A stretch of 64,000 nucleotides of DNA from Kitasatospora phosalacinea (GCF_000716545.1 NZ_JNWZ01000002.1:62001-126000); one strand, 5' to 3'. Counted from the stretch's first letter, positions 17,213-25,380 are shown. Translations and numbers: made by a program. The notes: generated by a model not told the origin, from the letters alone.

Positions 17213-19501
17213 ATGCAGGAAGACCTCCTCGGGTTCGACGACCCCCACGCGCAGTACGGCCACGCCCCCGTCGGAGCGGACGCGGTGCTGGCCGGGCTCG
17301 ATCCCGAGCAGCGCGCCGTCGCCACCGCCCTGCACGGCCCGGTCTGCGTGCTGGCCGGTGCCGGCACCGGCAAGACCCGGGCCATCACCCACCGGATCGC
17401 CTACGGCGTGCGCAGCGGCGTCTACCACCCCGCGCAGGTGCTCGCCGTCACCTTCACCGCCCGCGCGGCCGGCGAGATGCGCGGCCGGCTGCGCCAGCTC
17501 GGGGCGGACGGCGTGCAGGCCCGCACCTTCCACTCCGCCGCGCTGCGCCAGCTCCAGTACTTCTGGCCGCGCGCCGTCGGCGGCGACTTCCCCCGGCTGC
17601 TGGAGCGCAAGGTGCAACTGGTCGCCGAGGCGGCCGGCCGCAGCGGCCTGCGCGTCCAGCGCACCGAACTGCGAGACCTGACGGCCGAGATCGAGTGGGC
17701 CAAGGTCACCCAGGTCGTCCCCGACGACTACCCGGCCGCCCTCGCCAAGTCCGGCCGCGAGGCCCCGCGCGACCCGGCGGAGACCGCCCGGGTCTACGCC
17801 GCCTACGACGACCTCAAGCGCCAGCGCGGCCTGATCGACTTCGAGGACGTGCTGCTGCTCACCGCCGCCATCCTGGAGGAGCGGCCGGAGGTCGCCGCCC
17901 AGGTCCGCGCCCAGTACCGGCACTTCACCGTCGACGAGTACCAGGACGTCTCCCCGCTCCAGCAGCGCCTGCTGGAGCAGTGGACGGGCGAGGACGGCGG
18001 CGCCAGCCTCTGCGTCGTGGGCGACGCCAGCCAGACCATCTACTCCTTCACCGGCGCCACCCCCGACCACCTGCTGAACTTCCGGCACCGGCACCCCGAG
18101 GCCACCGTGGTCAAGCTGGTCCGGGACTACCGCTCCACCCCGCAGGTGGTGCACCTGGCCAACGGGCTGCTCGCGCAGGCCCGGGGCCAGGCCGCCCAGC
18201 ACCGGCTGGAGCTCGTCTCGCAGCGCGAGGCCGGCCCCGAGCCGGTCTACCGCGAGTACCAGGACGAGCCCACCGAGGCCGAGTCCACCGCCCGCCTGAT
18301 CCGCGACCTGCTCGGCACCGGCGTCCGGGCCAGCGAGGTCGCCGTGCTGTTCCGCACCAACAGCCAGTCCGAGGTGTACGAGCAGGCCCTCGCCGACCTC
18401 GGCATCGCGTACCAGCTCAAGGGCGCCGAGCGGTTCTTCGAGCGCCCCGAGGTCCGCGAGGCCGGCGTCCTGCTCAAGGGCGCCGCCCGGGCCGCCGACG
18501 ACCCGCTGACCTCCGGCGCGCCCGACCTCGCCGCCCAGGTCCGCGCCGTGCTCGCCACCCGCGGGTTCGCGGCCACCCCGCCGGCCGGCTCCGGCGCCGT
18601 CCGCGAGCGCTGGGAGTCGCTGAACGCGCTGGTGCGCCTCGCCGAGGAGTTCGAGGCCGCCCGCACCGCGGCCGGCGAGAGCGCCGACCTCGCCGCCTAC
18701 GTCGCCGAGCTGGACGCGCGGGCCGCCGCCCAGCACGCCCCCGCCGTCGAGGGCGTCACGCTGGCCTCGCTGCACGCCGCCAAGGGCCTGGAGTGGGACG
18801 CGGTGTTCCTGGTCGGCCTGAGCGAGGGCACGCTGCCGATCATCTACGCCAAGACCGACGAGCAGATCGAGGAGGAGCGCCGGCTGCTGTACGTCGGCGT
18901 CACCCGGGCCCGCCGCTTCCTGACCCTCTCCTGGTCGCTCTCCCGCTCCCCGGGCGGCCGCGCCTCCCGCAAGCCCACCCGCTTCCTGGACGGGCTGCGG
19001 CCCGGCTCCTCCGCCCCCGGCGCGCGCACCCGGGGCGGGCGCGGGGGCGTCGAGCCGGGCGCGGAGCGCTCCGCCGCGCGCCGGGCGCGCGGCCCGGTCA
19101 AGTGCCGGGTGTGCGACCGCACCCTGACCGACGCCGTCGAACGCAAGCTCCGCCGCTGCGAGGGCTGCCCCTCCACGATGGACGAGGCGCTGTACGAGCG
19201 GCTGCGCGAGTGGCGCTCGGTCAAGGCCAAGGAGCAGGGCGCCCCGGCCTACGTGGTGTTCACCGACGCCACGCTGACCGCCATCGCGGAGGACGTGCCG
19301 GGCAGCCTCGCGGAGCTGTCCAGGATCTCCGGGGTCGGCGCCATGAAGCTGGACAAGTACGGCTCCGACGTGCTGTTGTTGTGTGCGGGGGAGAGTCCGG
19401 AGCCGGTGGGGGAGACCGAGCGGGAGCCGGAGGCCGCCCCGTCCGAGGGCGAGGCCGAGAACGGGGCCGAGAACTCACCTGAGAACTCGCCGGAAAAATA
19501 G
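17213..19501 (+). CDS. uvrD2: DNA helicase UvrD2 with HRDC domain
   Basis: 762 residues of SF1A helicase. Walker A is GAGTGKTRAI (about residues 48-57), Walker B DEYQDVSPLQ (about 242), then GDASQTIYSFTGA. The C-terminal motor motif SLHAAKGLEWDAV is near residue 520. After an Arg-rich linker comes a four-cysteine motif (CRVC...CEGC, about 631-652) and an HRDC domain ending LSRISGVGAMKLDKYG. The tetracysteine-linked HRDC is the hallmark of actinobacterial UvrD2. The acidic tail is low-complexity. The ATG at 17213 follows GGATGGAGG; the open frame back to 16673 is only read-through. Confidence 0.93.
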   Translation: MQEDLLGFDDPHAQYGHAPVGADAVLAGLDPEQRAVATALHGPVCVLAGAGTGKTRAITHRIAYGVRSGVYHPAQVLAVTFTARAAGEMRGRLRQLGADGVQARTFHSAALRQLQYFWPRAVGGDFPRLLERKVQLVAEAAGRSGLRVQRTELRDLTAEIEWAKVTQVVPDDYPAALAKSGREAPRDPAETARVYAAYDDLKRQRGLIDFEDVLLLTAAILEERPEVAAQVRAQYRHFTVDEYQDVSPLQQRLLEQWTGEDGGASLCVVGDASQTIYSFTGATPDHLLNFRHRHPEATVVKLVRDYRSTPQVVHLANGLLAQARGQAAQHRLELVSQREAGPEPVYREYQDEPTEAESTARLIRDLLGTGVRASEVAVLFRTNSQSEVYEQALADLGIAYQLKGAERFFERPEVREAGVLLKGAARAADDPLTSGAPDLAAQVRAVLATRGFAATPPAGSGAVRERWESLNALVRLAEEFEAARTAAGESADLAAYVAELDARAAAQHAPAVEGVTLASLHAAKGLEWDAVFLVGLSEGTLPIIYAKTDEQIEEERRLLYVGVTRARRFLTLSWSLSRSPGGRASRKPTRFLDGLRPGSSAPGARTRGGRGGVEPGAERSAARRARGPVKCRVCDRTLTDAVERKLRRCEGCPSTMDEALYERLREWRSVKAKEQGAPAYVVFTDATLTAIAEDVPGSLAELSRISGVGAMKLDKYGSDVLLLCAGESPEPVGETEREPEAAPSEGEAENGAENSPENSPEK

Positions 19502-19532
19502 TTTGCGCGCCGCGTGTACGGCGCAATAGCCT
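19492..19532 (+). promoter_or_regulatory. wblC promoter with AT-rich element next to the -35
   Basis: The A-rich GAAAAATAG at 19492-19500 touches the -35 candidate TTGCGC (19503-19508). An 18-nt spacer leads to TAGCCT (19527-19532) as -10. WhiB7/WblC activates promoters with a short A/T-rich stretch just upstream of a -35, and wblC is known to activate itself, so this is the expected autoregulated promoter. The element overlaps the uvrD2 stop codon. Confidence 0.6.
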
Positions 19533-19660
19533 GCCGGAGCGGTCAAGGGGACGAGACCGCGAAGCTCGCAGAGGGCCTGTTTCTGCGTGCGCTGACCATC
19601 AACCAGATATCGGAGCCCGGGCGACCGGGAGCCGCGAGACGCCGAGAGGAGGCGAGTTCA

Positions 19661-20077
19661 GTGGAGACCAAGATGATCACCAAAGTGACCGAAATGACGA
19701 CCACCCTCGCCATGCCCTCGCGCGTCAGCGCTTCGGGTCTGGGTCTCGGTACGGCCGGCGGCAACGCCGGAGCCCCGCTGTCCGCGCACTGCCTTGTCAG
19801 TGATCTCGGCAATGCTGTGGGCACCCGTGTCGAGGCAGGTCTCTCCCGTGACTGGGCGACGTTTGTCGACGGCATTTCGCTGTCCGACGAGCGACCGACC
19901 AAGGCATCGAAGGCAGTAGCGGCAGAAGCCCGCCATGGGCGCTATGCGGCCGTCATCGGTGCCGGAACCGACAAGCAGGACCAGCAGATCTCCCTGGCCG
20001 AGGTCGCCGTTCGCGGCGCCGAGGCCGGCCGGCAGCAGGCTTTCCGCGGGCCTGGACCCTGGAGCGAACGACCCTGA
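19661..20077 (+). CDS. Leader ORF (uORF) of wblC, 138 codons
   Basis: An open frame from GTG 19661, behind a strong AGAGGAGGCGA, to TGA 20075-20077. The 138-residue product has no recognisable domain. By hand count 34 codons end in A or T, far more than in flanking genes, so it is not under normal coding pressure. Its 3' end (20041-20064) encodes the 5' half of an RNA structure that competes with the terminator at 20105-20140. This suggests its translation controls wblC transcription; the peptide itself may be incidental. A longer in-frame reading from 19514 lacks a ribosome binding site and would start before the predicted transcript start. Confidence 0.55.
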   Translation: METKMITKVTEMTTTLAMPSRVSASGLGLGTAGGNAGAPLSAHCLVSDLGNAVGTRVEAGLSRDWATFVDGISLSDERPTKASKAVAAEARHGRYAAVIGAGTDKQDQQISLAEVAVRGAEAGRQQAFRGPGPWSERP

Positions 20078-20116
20078 CTGAGCCAGTCACGGGCGGTGCC
20101 TCCAGGGCCGCGGAAA
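20041..20116 (+). promoter_or_regulatory. Predicted antiterminator in the wblC leader
   Basis: TTTCCGCGG (20041-20049) pairs fully with CCGCGGAAA (20108-20116). CCCTGGAG (20057-20064) pairs fully with CTCCAGGG (20100-20107). The 17 bp consume the whole 5' arm of the terminator, so the two folds are mutually exclusive. Inside lies a hairpin (20072-20080 with 20084-20093, one bulged C) that contains the leader-ORF stop codon. A ribosome at that stop would break the antiterminator; one stalled earlier would let it form. Confidence 0.65.
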
Positions 20117-20150
20117 CCCAGTAACCGGGTTCCGCGGCCCTTCTGTTTTG
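20105..20150 (+). terminator. Intrinsic terminator (attenuator) in the wblC leader
   Basis: GGGCCGCGGAA (20105-20115) pairs with TTCCGCGGCCC (20130-20140) and is extended by three G-C pairs past one bulged A. The loop is 7 nt and TTCTGTTTT follows directly. A U-rich tract after the stem is unusual in this window and marks a true intrinsic terminator, 28 nt after the leader-ORF stop and about 190 nt before wblC. Confidence 0.85.
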
Positions 20151-20341
20151 TCCGGTACGCAAGACCTACCCAGGCCCCACGGGGCCTCCGGCCCGATCCG
20201 CACCGCGGAACGGCCGGATCCACATCGAAGACGAGGAAGACGCCCACAGTGTCCACGGTCATCACACCGCCGCCCCTCCCGTCCGTACCGACCGACAAGA
20301 CCGTCAAGGCCAAGCAGGCCGACCCCCCGGAGGTAACACTC

Positions 20342-20617
20342 ATGCAGCTCACCGCCATCGACGAGGCTGACTCGCTCGGGCTCCCCATCCCGTGCCGGGC
20401 CTTCGACCCGGAGGTCTTCTTCGCGGAGACCCCGGCCGATGTCGAGTACGCCAAGTCCCTGTGTGGCACCTGCCCCGTGAAGGCCGCCTGTCTCACCGGC
20501 GCCATCGAGCGCCGCGAGCCGTGGGGCGTCTGGGGCGGCGAGCTCTTCGTCCAGGGCGTCGTCGTCGCCCGGAAGCGTCCGCGTGGCCGTCCGCGCAAGA
20601 CCGAGGTCATGGCGTGA
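20342..20617 (+). CDS. wblC: WhiB-family regulator WblC (WhiB7)
   Basis: 91 residues. Four cysteines (C18, C41, C44, C50) bind the [4Fe-4S] cluster. The family GVWGG turn follows, and an RGRPRK AT-hook near the C-terminus is specific to WblC/WhiB7. It works with the primary sigma factor to activate intrinsic resistance to ribosome-targeting antibiotics. The ATG at 20342 was chosen because GGAGGTAA lies 8 nt upstream and the length matches WhiB7 (92 residues). GTG 20249 behind GAGGAAG would add 31 residues and is possible. Location downstream of uvrD2 agrees with other streptomycetes. Confidence 0.93.
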   Translation: MQLTAIDEADSLGLPIPCRAFDPEVFFAETPADVEYAKSLCGTCPVKAACLTGAIERREPWGVWGGELFVQGVVVARKRPRGRPRKTEVMA

Positions 20618-21027
20618 ACCCCGCGGCCATGACCAACCGCAGCGGCACCGGAGCCGTCCGCAGGGGAGAGCAGCCCCCGCTGGACACCGCTCTGCGCCAC
20701 TCGGTACGCATCGCGGCCGCCAAGGCCGACGCAGAACTGACCCGTCCCTTCCCGACCACGCACCACGAGCAGGACCACCACATGAACCCCGCCGGCATCG
20801 ACCCGACCGTCCGCTCCGAGCAGACCACCGAACTCCAGATCCAGAACAGGACCCTCGAGATGAATCTCCTCCAAGAATCCCTGGCGCGCGCGCATATGCA
20901 GCAACGCCTCCACGAGGCCGAGGAGCAACGCCTCGGCCTGCGGGTCATGCGCGCGGCGCGGCTGCGCCGCAAGGCCGAACGTGCCTCCCTGCGCGCCCGC
21001 AAGGCCCTCGCCGTCGCCCTGATGTGA
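20614..21027 (+). CDS. Hypothetical protein translationally coupled to wblC
   Basis: 137 residues from a GTG that overlaps the wblC stop (GTGA). No family is recognised. The C-terminal half is a highly charged predicted helix (about residues 70-130), rich in Arg, Glu, Leu and Ala and possibly coiled-coil. There is no signal peptide or membrane segment. Coupling to wblC and the shared terminator imply coexpression under antibiotic stress. Alternative starts are ATG 20629 and ATG 20781. Confidence 0.7.
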   Translation: MNPAAMTNRSGTGAVRRGEQPPLDTALRHSVRIAAAKADAELTRPFPTTHHEQDHHMNPAGIDPTVRSEQTTELQIQNRTLEMNLLQESLARAHMQQRLHEAEEQRLGLRVMRAARLRRKAERASLRARKALAVALM

Positions 21028-21083
21028 CGGAAGCTCCACCCCAGCCGGTCGGCCGCGCGGCCCCGCCGGTGAGTCACCCTTGA

Positions 21084-21134
21084 ACGCCGACGGCCGACTT
21101 CCCGCCCCCGGGCAGTCGGCCGTCGGCGTGTTTC
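21084..21134 (+). terminator. Terminator downstream of the wblC operon
   Basis: A perfect 16-bp stem (21084-21099, starting ACGCCGACGG, with 21114-21129) encloses a 14-nt C-rich loop and is followed by GTTTCC. It closes the wblC transcription unit. Confidence 0.75.
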
Positions 21135-21255
21135 CGGGGCTCCCGGCGTTGCCCCGGTACCCTCTGCCCCGTTCTGCCGGATTCATTCCACGAGCCCAAT
21201 TCCGCGTGCCCGCACCACTGTTCGCCCCTCGAACAGGTCGTGCAAGGATGGCCCC

Positions 21256-22326
21256 ATGTGGCCCCCCCTCCCGCTCGGCGAGAAGCTGCGCACCGTCCTC
21301 GGCCCGCCGCGCAAGGTCCGCCGCCTGGTCAGCAGCCCGCGCTCCCGGGTCTGGCGGGCCGAACTCTCCGGCCGACCGGTGGTGGTCAAGCAACTGGTCG
21401 ACTCGCCCGGCGCCGACGAACGGTACGCCCGCGAGGCCGCCGCGCTGGCCCTCGCCGCCCGGCCCGGCCGCCCCGGCCGGACGGTGGTGCCCGCCCTGCT
21501 CGGCACCGACCCGGGCCGCCGCCTGCTGGTGATGGAACGCCTGGAGGACCGCACCCCGGGCCCCGGATGGCAGACCGACTACGCCACCGCACTGGCCGGG
21601 CTGCACGCCAGCGCCCCCGCCGACCTCGACGACCTGGCCGGGACGGCCCCCGGCACCGACCTGCCCGCCTGGACCGGCCCGACCGGGCGCGACCTCGGCT
21701 GTTTCATCGCACTGGCCCGGATCCTCGACGTGCCCGCCCCGCCCGGTGCCCGGGCCGAGGCCGAGGCGCTGATCGACCGGCTCTCCGCCACCCCCGTCCG
21801 GCACTCGCTGCTGCACGGCGACCCCTGCCCCGGCAACGACCTGCACACCGCCGACGGCGTCCGGTTCGTCGACTTCGAGCAGTCCGCCCTCGGCCCCGGC
21901 GCGGTCGAGTTCGCCTACCTGCGGGTCGGCTTCCCCACCTGCTGGTGCTCCACCGCCCAGCCCGCCGCCGCCCTGGCCGAGGCCGAGGCCGCCTACCGCA
22001 CCGCCTGGCACGCGGCCACCGGCACCGCGGCCCCCACCACCGCCGAGCTCGCCGACGCCTGCGCGGGCTGGCTGATCCGCGGCGACGCCCTCGTCCCCAA
22101 GGCCGAACGCGGCACCGCCGACCACCTGGCCCGCCTCCACCACGGCGACTGGACCTGGGGCAACGCCACCGCCCGCCGCCGCCTCCTGCACCGCCTGCGC
22201 GTCGTCGCCGAACTCGCCGGCCCCGACACCGCGCTCCCGGTCTTCGGCCGCTTCTGCGCGACCCTCGCCACCCGCGCCCGCGCCACCTGGCCCGCCGCCG
22301 GCCCGCTCCCCGCCGAACGGACCTGA
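21256..22326 (+). CDS. Aminoglycoside phosphotransferase/choline kinase-fold protein
   Basis: 356 residues of the protein-kinase-like APH fold. The N-lobe has the ATP-contacting Lys in PVVVKQLV (about residue 43), and a hinge lies near LLVMERLED. The catalytic loop is HSLLHGDPCPGNDL (about 179-192), and the metal-binding Asp is in FVDFEQSALG. The substrate is unknown; a small-molecule kinase is more likely than true aminoglycoside resistance. It lies downstream of the wblC terminator with about 120 bp of own upstream region, so coregulation with WblC is not shown. Confidence 0.75.
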   Translation: MWPPLPLGEKLRTVLGPPRKVRRLVSSPRSRVWRAELSGRPVVVKQLVDSPGADERYAREAAALALAARPGRPGRTVVPALLGTDPGRRLLVMERLEDRTPGPGWQTDYATALAGLHASAPADLDDLAGTAPGTDLPAWTGPTGRDLGCFIALARILDVPAPPGARAEAEALIDRLSATPVRHSLLHGDPCPGNDLHTADGVRFVDFEQSALGPGAVEFAYLRVGFPTCWCSTAQPAAALAEAEAAYRTAWHAATGTAAPTTAELADACAGWLIRGDALVPKAERGTADHLARLHHGDWTWGNATARRRLLHRLRVVAELAGPDTALPVFGRFCATLATRARATWPAAGPLPAERT

Positions 22327-22343
22327 CGGCCCCGGGCCGGCCA

Positions 22344-22376
22344 GGCCCGCTCGCCCGTCGGGCCCGCTCGCCCGTC
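22344..22376. repeat. 16-bp direct repeat between convergent genes
   Basis: GGCCCGCTCGCCCGTC occurs at 22344-22359 and again at 22361-22376. The second copy reaches the stop codon of the barstar-domain gene. Slippage-type duplication. Confidence 0.7.
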
Positions 22377-23553
22377 AGGCCCGGATGACCGTCACGCCGC
22401 GCTGCTCCAGCATCCGGGCCACGTCCTCCGGGAGACGGAGGCCGGTGGCCGGGTCGGTCTCCTCGGCCAACTCCCGTTCGGTGGCGGCGAAGTCATGCCA
22501 GACCAGGGTGAACGGCGGGACGACCCCGAAGCCGCCGCCCAGGCAGTCGCGCAGGCCGTTCCACTCCTGCCCGTAGTAGCCGCCCGGGCCGTTCACCGCC
22601 TCACCGATCGCACAGTGCAGGCCCGTCGCGTCCTCCACGCCCCTGCCGTCCAGGTGGTACTCGCCACCGGAGCGGTCCGGCCCGGGCCCGCGGAGGTGCA
22701 GCGCCAGCGACTGCCAGGCCCCCTTGGCGGCGGTGCTCAACCCGCGCCAACTGCCCGGCCGCCGCGGCGGACCGGCCTGCCAGCTCCACCAGACCCCGCG
22801 GGCCGCCGAGCCCGGCAACTGCTCGGGGGAGACCGACAGCAGCACGTCCAACAGCCCGCCGCCGAGCACCGACGGCCCGACGCGCTCGGCGAACAGCCCG
22901 GTGGGGACGCGGTCCAGCACCCGCCCGTGGTCGTCCAGCGCCCACAGCCGGGTGTACGTCGGCCAATTCCGGTGACCGGCGGCCAGTCGGGCCCGCAGCG
23001 GCCCGGTGGGCTCGCAGCCGATCAGCCGCACCGGCAACTGCTGCGGCTGATCGCGCTCCACCGGCAGCCCCGTGACCTCCGCGCACACCGCCAGCGGTTC
23101 GCCGATGGGTCGTCCCGTCGTCAACTCGAAGCGCTCGCAGGGGTGCTGCGCCGGCCGGAAGACCTCCACCTCGCCGAACGCCGCCCCGAGCACCACGTCG
23201 ACCAGCGCCGGATCGGCGGCGTGCGGCCCGACCGCGAGCACCTCGGCGTCCAGCAACTCCCACCAGTGGTTCCGCCCGGAGCCGGTCCGCCCCTCGACGC
23301 GGGCCGGTCCGATCCACCCGGCCACCACCCCCGGCGCACACCCGCGCATGACCAGCACCTCACGGGGAGGCGGGGGCGGGTCGGTGAACAGCCCCTCGGC
23401 GGCCGCGCACCGGCCGAGCAGGAGTTCGCGGCCGTCGTCCTGGTCCTCCCCGACGATCAAGTACCGCACCGGGAACGGTCGTTCCCACCGGGCGTGGCGC
23501 TCCGCCCGCACGTCGTCCATCCGCACGTCGTCCATCCGCACCCCATCCGACAA
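22375..23553 (-). CDS. Barstar-domain protein with long N-terminal region
   Basis: 392 residues. The C-terminal part (about 305-375) is barstar-like: LDGRGVEDATGLHCAIGEA, then GPGGYYGQEWNGLRDCL and FTLVWHD. Barstar folds inhibit barnase-type ribonucleases. Residues 30-300 have no recognised family. TTG 23553 is taken because GGAGGGGG precedes it; the N-terminus repeats VRMDD twice through a 15-bp DNA repeat, and a later ATG is possible. No barnase-like gene is adjacent, so the partner is unknown or the domain has another role. Confidence 0.7.
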   Translation of the reverse strand: MSDGVRMDDVRMDDVRAERHARWERPFPVRYLIVGEDQDDGRELLLGRCAAAEGLFTDPPPPPREVLVMRGCAPGVVAGWIGPARVEGRTGSGRNHWWELLDAEVLAVGPHAADPALVDVVLGAAFGEVEVFRPAQHPCERFELTTGRPIGEPLAVCAEVTGLPVERDQPQQLPVRLIGCEPTGPLRARLAAGHRNWPTYTRLWALDDHGRVLDRVPTGLFAERVGPSVLGGGLLDVLLSVSPEQLPGSAARGVWWSWQAGPPRRPGSWRGLSTAAKGAWQSLALHLRGPGPDRSGGEYHLDGRGVEDATGLHCAIGEAVNGPGGYYGQEWNGLRDCLGGGFGVVPPFTLVWHDFAATERELAEETDPATGLRLPEDVARMLEQRGVTVIRA

Positions 23554-23617
23554 CCGCCGCCCCCTCCGGGGCGCCCAGCGTGCCGTGGGCGCCCCGGCTC
23601 GGGCAAAGCGTTTTGCG

Positions 23618-23677
23618 GGCCCAGGCCCAGGCCCAGGCCCATGCCCGGGCCCGGGCTCTGGGGCGCTGTGGCGCTGT
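23618..23677. repeat. Short tandem repeats in an intergenic region
   Basis: Four consecutive GGCCCA hexamers (23618-23641), then two tandem GGCGCTGT octamers (23662-23677). They lie between two minus-strand genes and have no evident function. Confidence 0.6.
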
Positions 23678-23688
23678 GGCCCGCCGGG

Positions 23689-25029
23689 TCAGTCGGCCTC
23701 CGGCCCGGCGAAGCCGGGCAGCCAGCGGAGCAGTTCCTCGTGCAGGCGGACGGTGGCGCCGAGCTGGCACAGGACGCCGATGGTGGAGAGGGTGACCCGG
23801 TGGATCAGCAGGTAGGAGGGCGGCAGGTTGAGCCGCTTGCCGAGGTTGTACGCGGGGGAGCGCGGGTCGGCGATCCGGGCGGCCTGGGTGCGCATCCACT
23901 CCCGGCTGAAGGTGAACTGCTCGGCGCGGGTGGGCTCGATGATCGGCAGCAGGTAGTCGAGCACCGCGTCCGGGTCGAGGGTGATGCCCGAGCGGACGAA
24001 GTTCTCCTGCCGGAGCAGGTCGTACACCGCCGCCGCGTCCCCGGCCAGGGCCAGGCGCAGCGAGGTGCCGATCGGCCGGGGCAGACCGCCGGGGAGGCGG
24101 TCGACGGTGCCGAAGTCGAGCACGCCCAGCTTCCAGCTCGCCGCGGCGCGGCCGGTCTTGACCAGCCGGAAGTTGCCGGGGTGCGGGTCGGCGTGCAGCA
24201 GGCCGGTGCGGGCGGGGCCGGCGAACAGGAAGCGGGCCAGCAGCTGCCCGGCCCGGTCGCGCTCGGCGCGGGTGCCGTCCGAGATGACCTGGGAGAGCGG
24301 CTTGCCCCCCAGCCACTCGGTGACCAGCACCCGCCCGGACTGGGCGACCACCCGGGGCACCAGGATGTCGGCGTCCCCCGTGAACTCCTCGGCGTGCAGC
24401 TGCTGGGACTCCGCCTCCAGCCGGTAGTCCAGCTCTTCGGTGACCCGCTCGCGCAGCTCGGCGATCAGCGGCTTGATGTCCACCCCCGGGATCAGCGGGC
24501 CCAGCACCCGGGCCAGCCGGGAGAGCTGCCCGAGGTCGCTGAGCAGGGCGTCGCCCGCGCCCGGGTACTGGATCTTGACCGCGACGTCCCGCCCGTCCTG
24601 CCAGACGGCGCGGTGCACCTGGCCGATCGAGGCGGCGGCGGACGGCTGGTCGGAGAAGGAGCGGAAGCGGTCGGCCCAGTCCGGGCCGAGGTCGCTGGCG
24701 AGCACCGAGTGCACGGTGCGGGTCGGCATCGCCGGGGCGGACTCCTGGAGCTTGGTGAGCGCGGCCCGGTAGGGGCCCGCGACGTCCTCCGGGAGGGCGG
24801 ACTCGAAGACCGACATGGCCTGCCCGAACTTCATCGCACCCCCCTTCAGCTTGCCGAGCGTCGCGAAGAGCTGCTCCGCGGTCTGGGCCTGCAGTTCGGC
24901 CGCGACCTCCTCGGCCGGCCGCCCGCCCAGGCGCTTGCCCAGGCCGAGGGTGGCCCGCCCGGCGAAGCTCAGCGGCAGGGCCGCCAGCCGGGCCGTCCGG
25001 GAGACCGCCTTGCGTGGCATCTCAGACAT
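23689..25029 (-). CDS. ABC1/UbiB/AarF-family atypical kinase
   Basis: 446 residues. Family markers: KGGAMKFGQ (KxGQ motif, about residues 62-70), the Ala-rich loop SAAASIGQVHRA replacing a Gly-rich loop (about 129-140), VAVKIQYPG (about 149-157), EELDYRLEAESQ (about 200-211), LLHADPHPGNF catalytic loop (about 277-287) and LDFGTVD (about 304). These atypical ATPases/kinases support isoprenoid-lipid (quinone) metabolism. The start ATG 25029 is followed by a basic N-terminus; no clear transmembrane segment is seen. Confidence 0.85.
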   Translation of the reverse strand: MSEMPRKAVSRTARLAALPLSFAGRATLGLGKRLGGRPAEEVAAELQAQTAEQLFATLGKLKGGAMKFGQAMSVFESALPEDVAGPYRAALTKLQESAPAMPTRTVHSVLASDLGPDWADRFRSFSDQPSAAASIGQVHRAVWQDGRDVAVKIQYPGAGDALLSDLGQLSRLARVLGPLIPGVDIKPLIAELRERVTEELDYRLEAESQQLHAEEFTGDADILVPRVVAQSGRVLVTEWLGGKPLSQVISDGTRAERDRAGQLLARFLFAGPARTGLLHADPHPGNFRLVKTGRAAASWKLGVLDFGTVDRLPGGLPRPIGTSLRLALAGDAAAVYDLLRQENFVRSGITLDPDAVLDYLLPIIEPTRAEQFTFSREWMRTQAARIADPRSPAYNLGKRLNLPPSYLLIHRVTLSTIGVLCQLGATVRLHEELLRWLPGFAGPEAD

Positions 25030-25380
25030 CGGCCGCCCCCGTCCGGACGGCGCGGCCGGTGCCGGCCGGGGCCGCCCCGGCTCGCGGGTGGGCGACCGGC
25101 CGAGCCGTGCCGGTTCCTGCCTTGCGCGGTAGATCGCTCACCGGACCTCCTGATCCTCCGGACCGACCGGCGCCCCGCCGGCGGTCGGTGCAGCGGTGCC
25201 CCCGGCACCAGCCCGGCCCGCCCCGTCGGCGCCCGCCGGCCGCCGACCCGGAGGCGGTGCACCGGGCGGGTGGCTGGGCGGGGGCGGGCGGGGGCTGCCG
25301 GACGGGCCCCGGGCGCGTCCTGGGGTTCGTCTGACGATCCGCGTCGCATCAGCGGCGCGGCGGGAACCGTCAGACCCGCC
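25030..25380. other. Intergenic stretch without a supported gene
   Basis: 351 bp between two minus-strand genes. Open frames here lack coding signatures. It holds an ACCGACCG/CGGTCGGT inverted repeat (25162-25169 with 25182-25189) that could terminate the upstream minus-strand gene, and otherwise only GC-rich sequence. Confidence 0.5.

Noticed and set aside
21256..22326. Antibiotic resistance phosphotransferase in the WblC operon
   Set aside because: A strong terminator (21084-21134) separates it from wblC, and the APH fold alone does not show aminoglycoside activity.
24969..25349. Small minus-strand ORF of 126 codons in the gap after the ThiF-like gene
   Set aside because: Arg/Pro/Gly-rich low-complexity product overlapping the ABC1-kinase gene, without a ribosome binding site.
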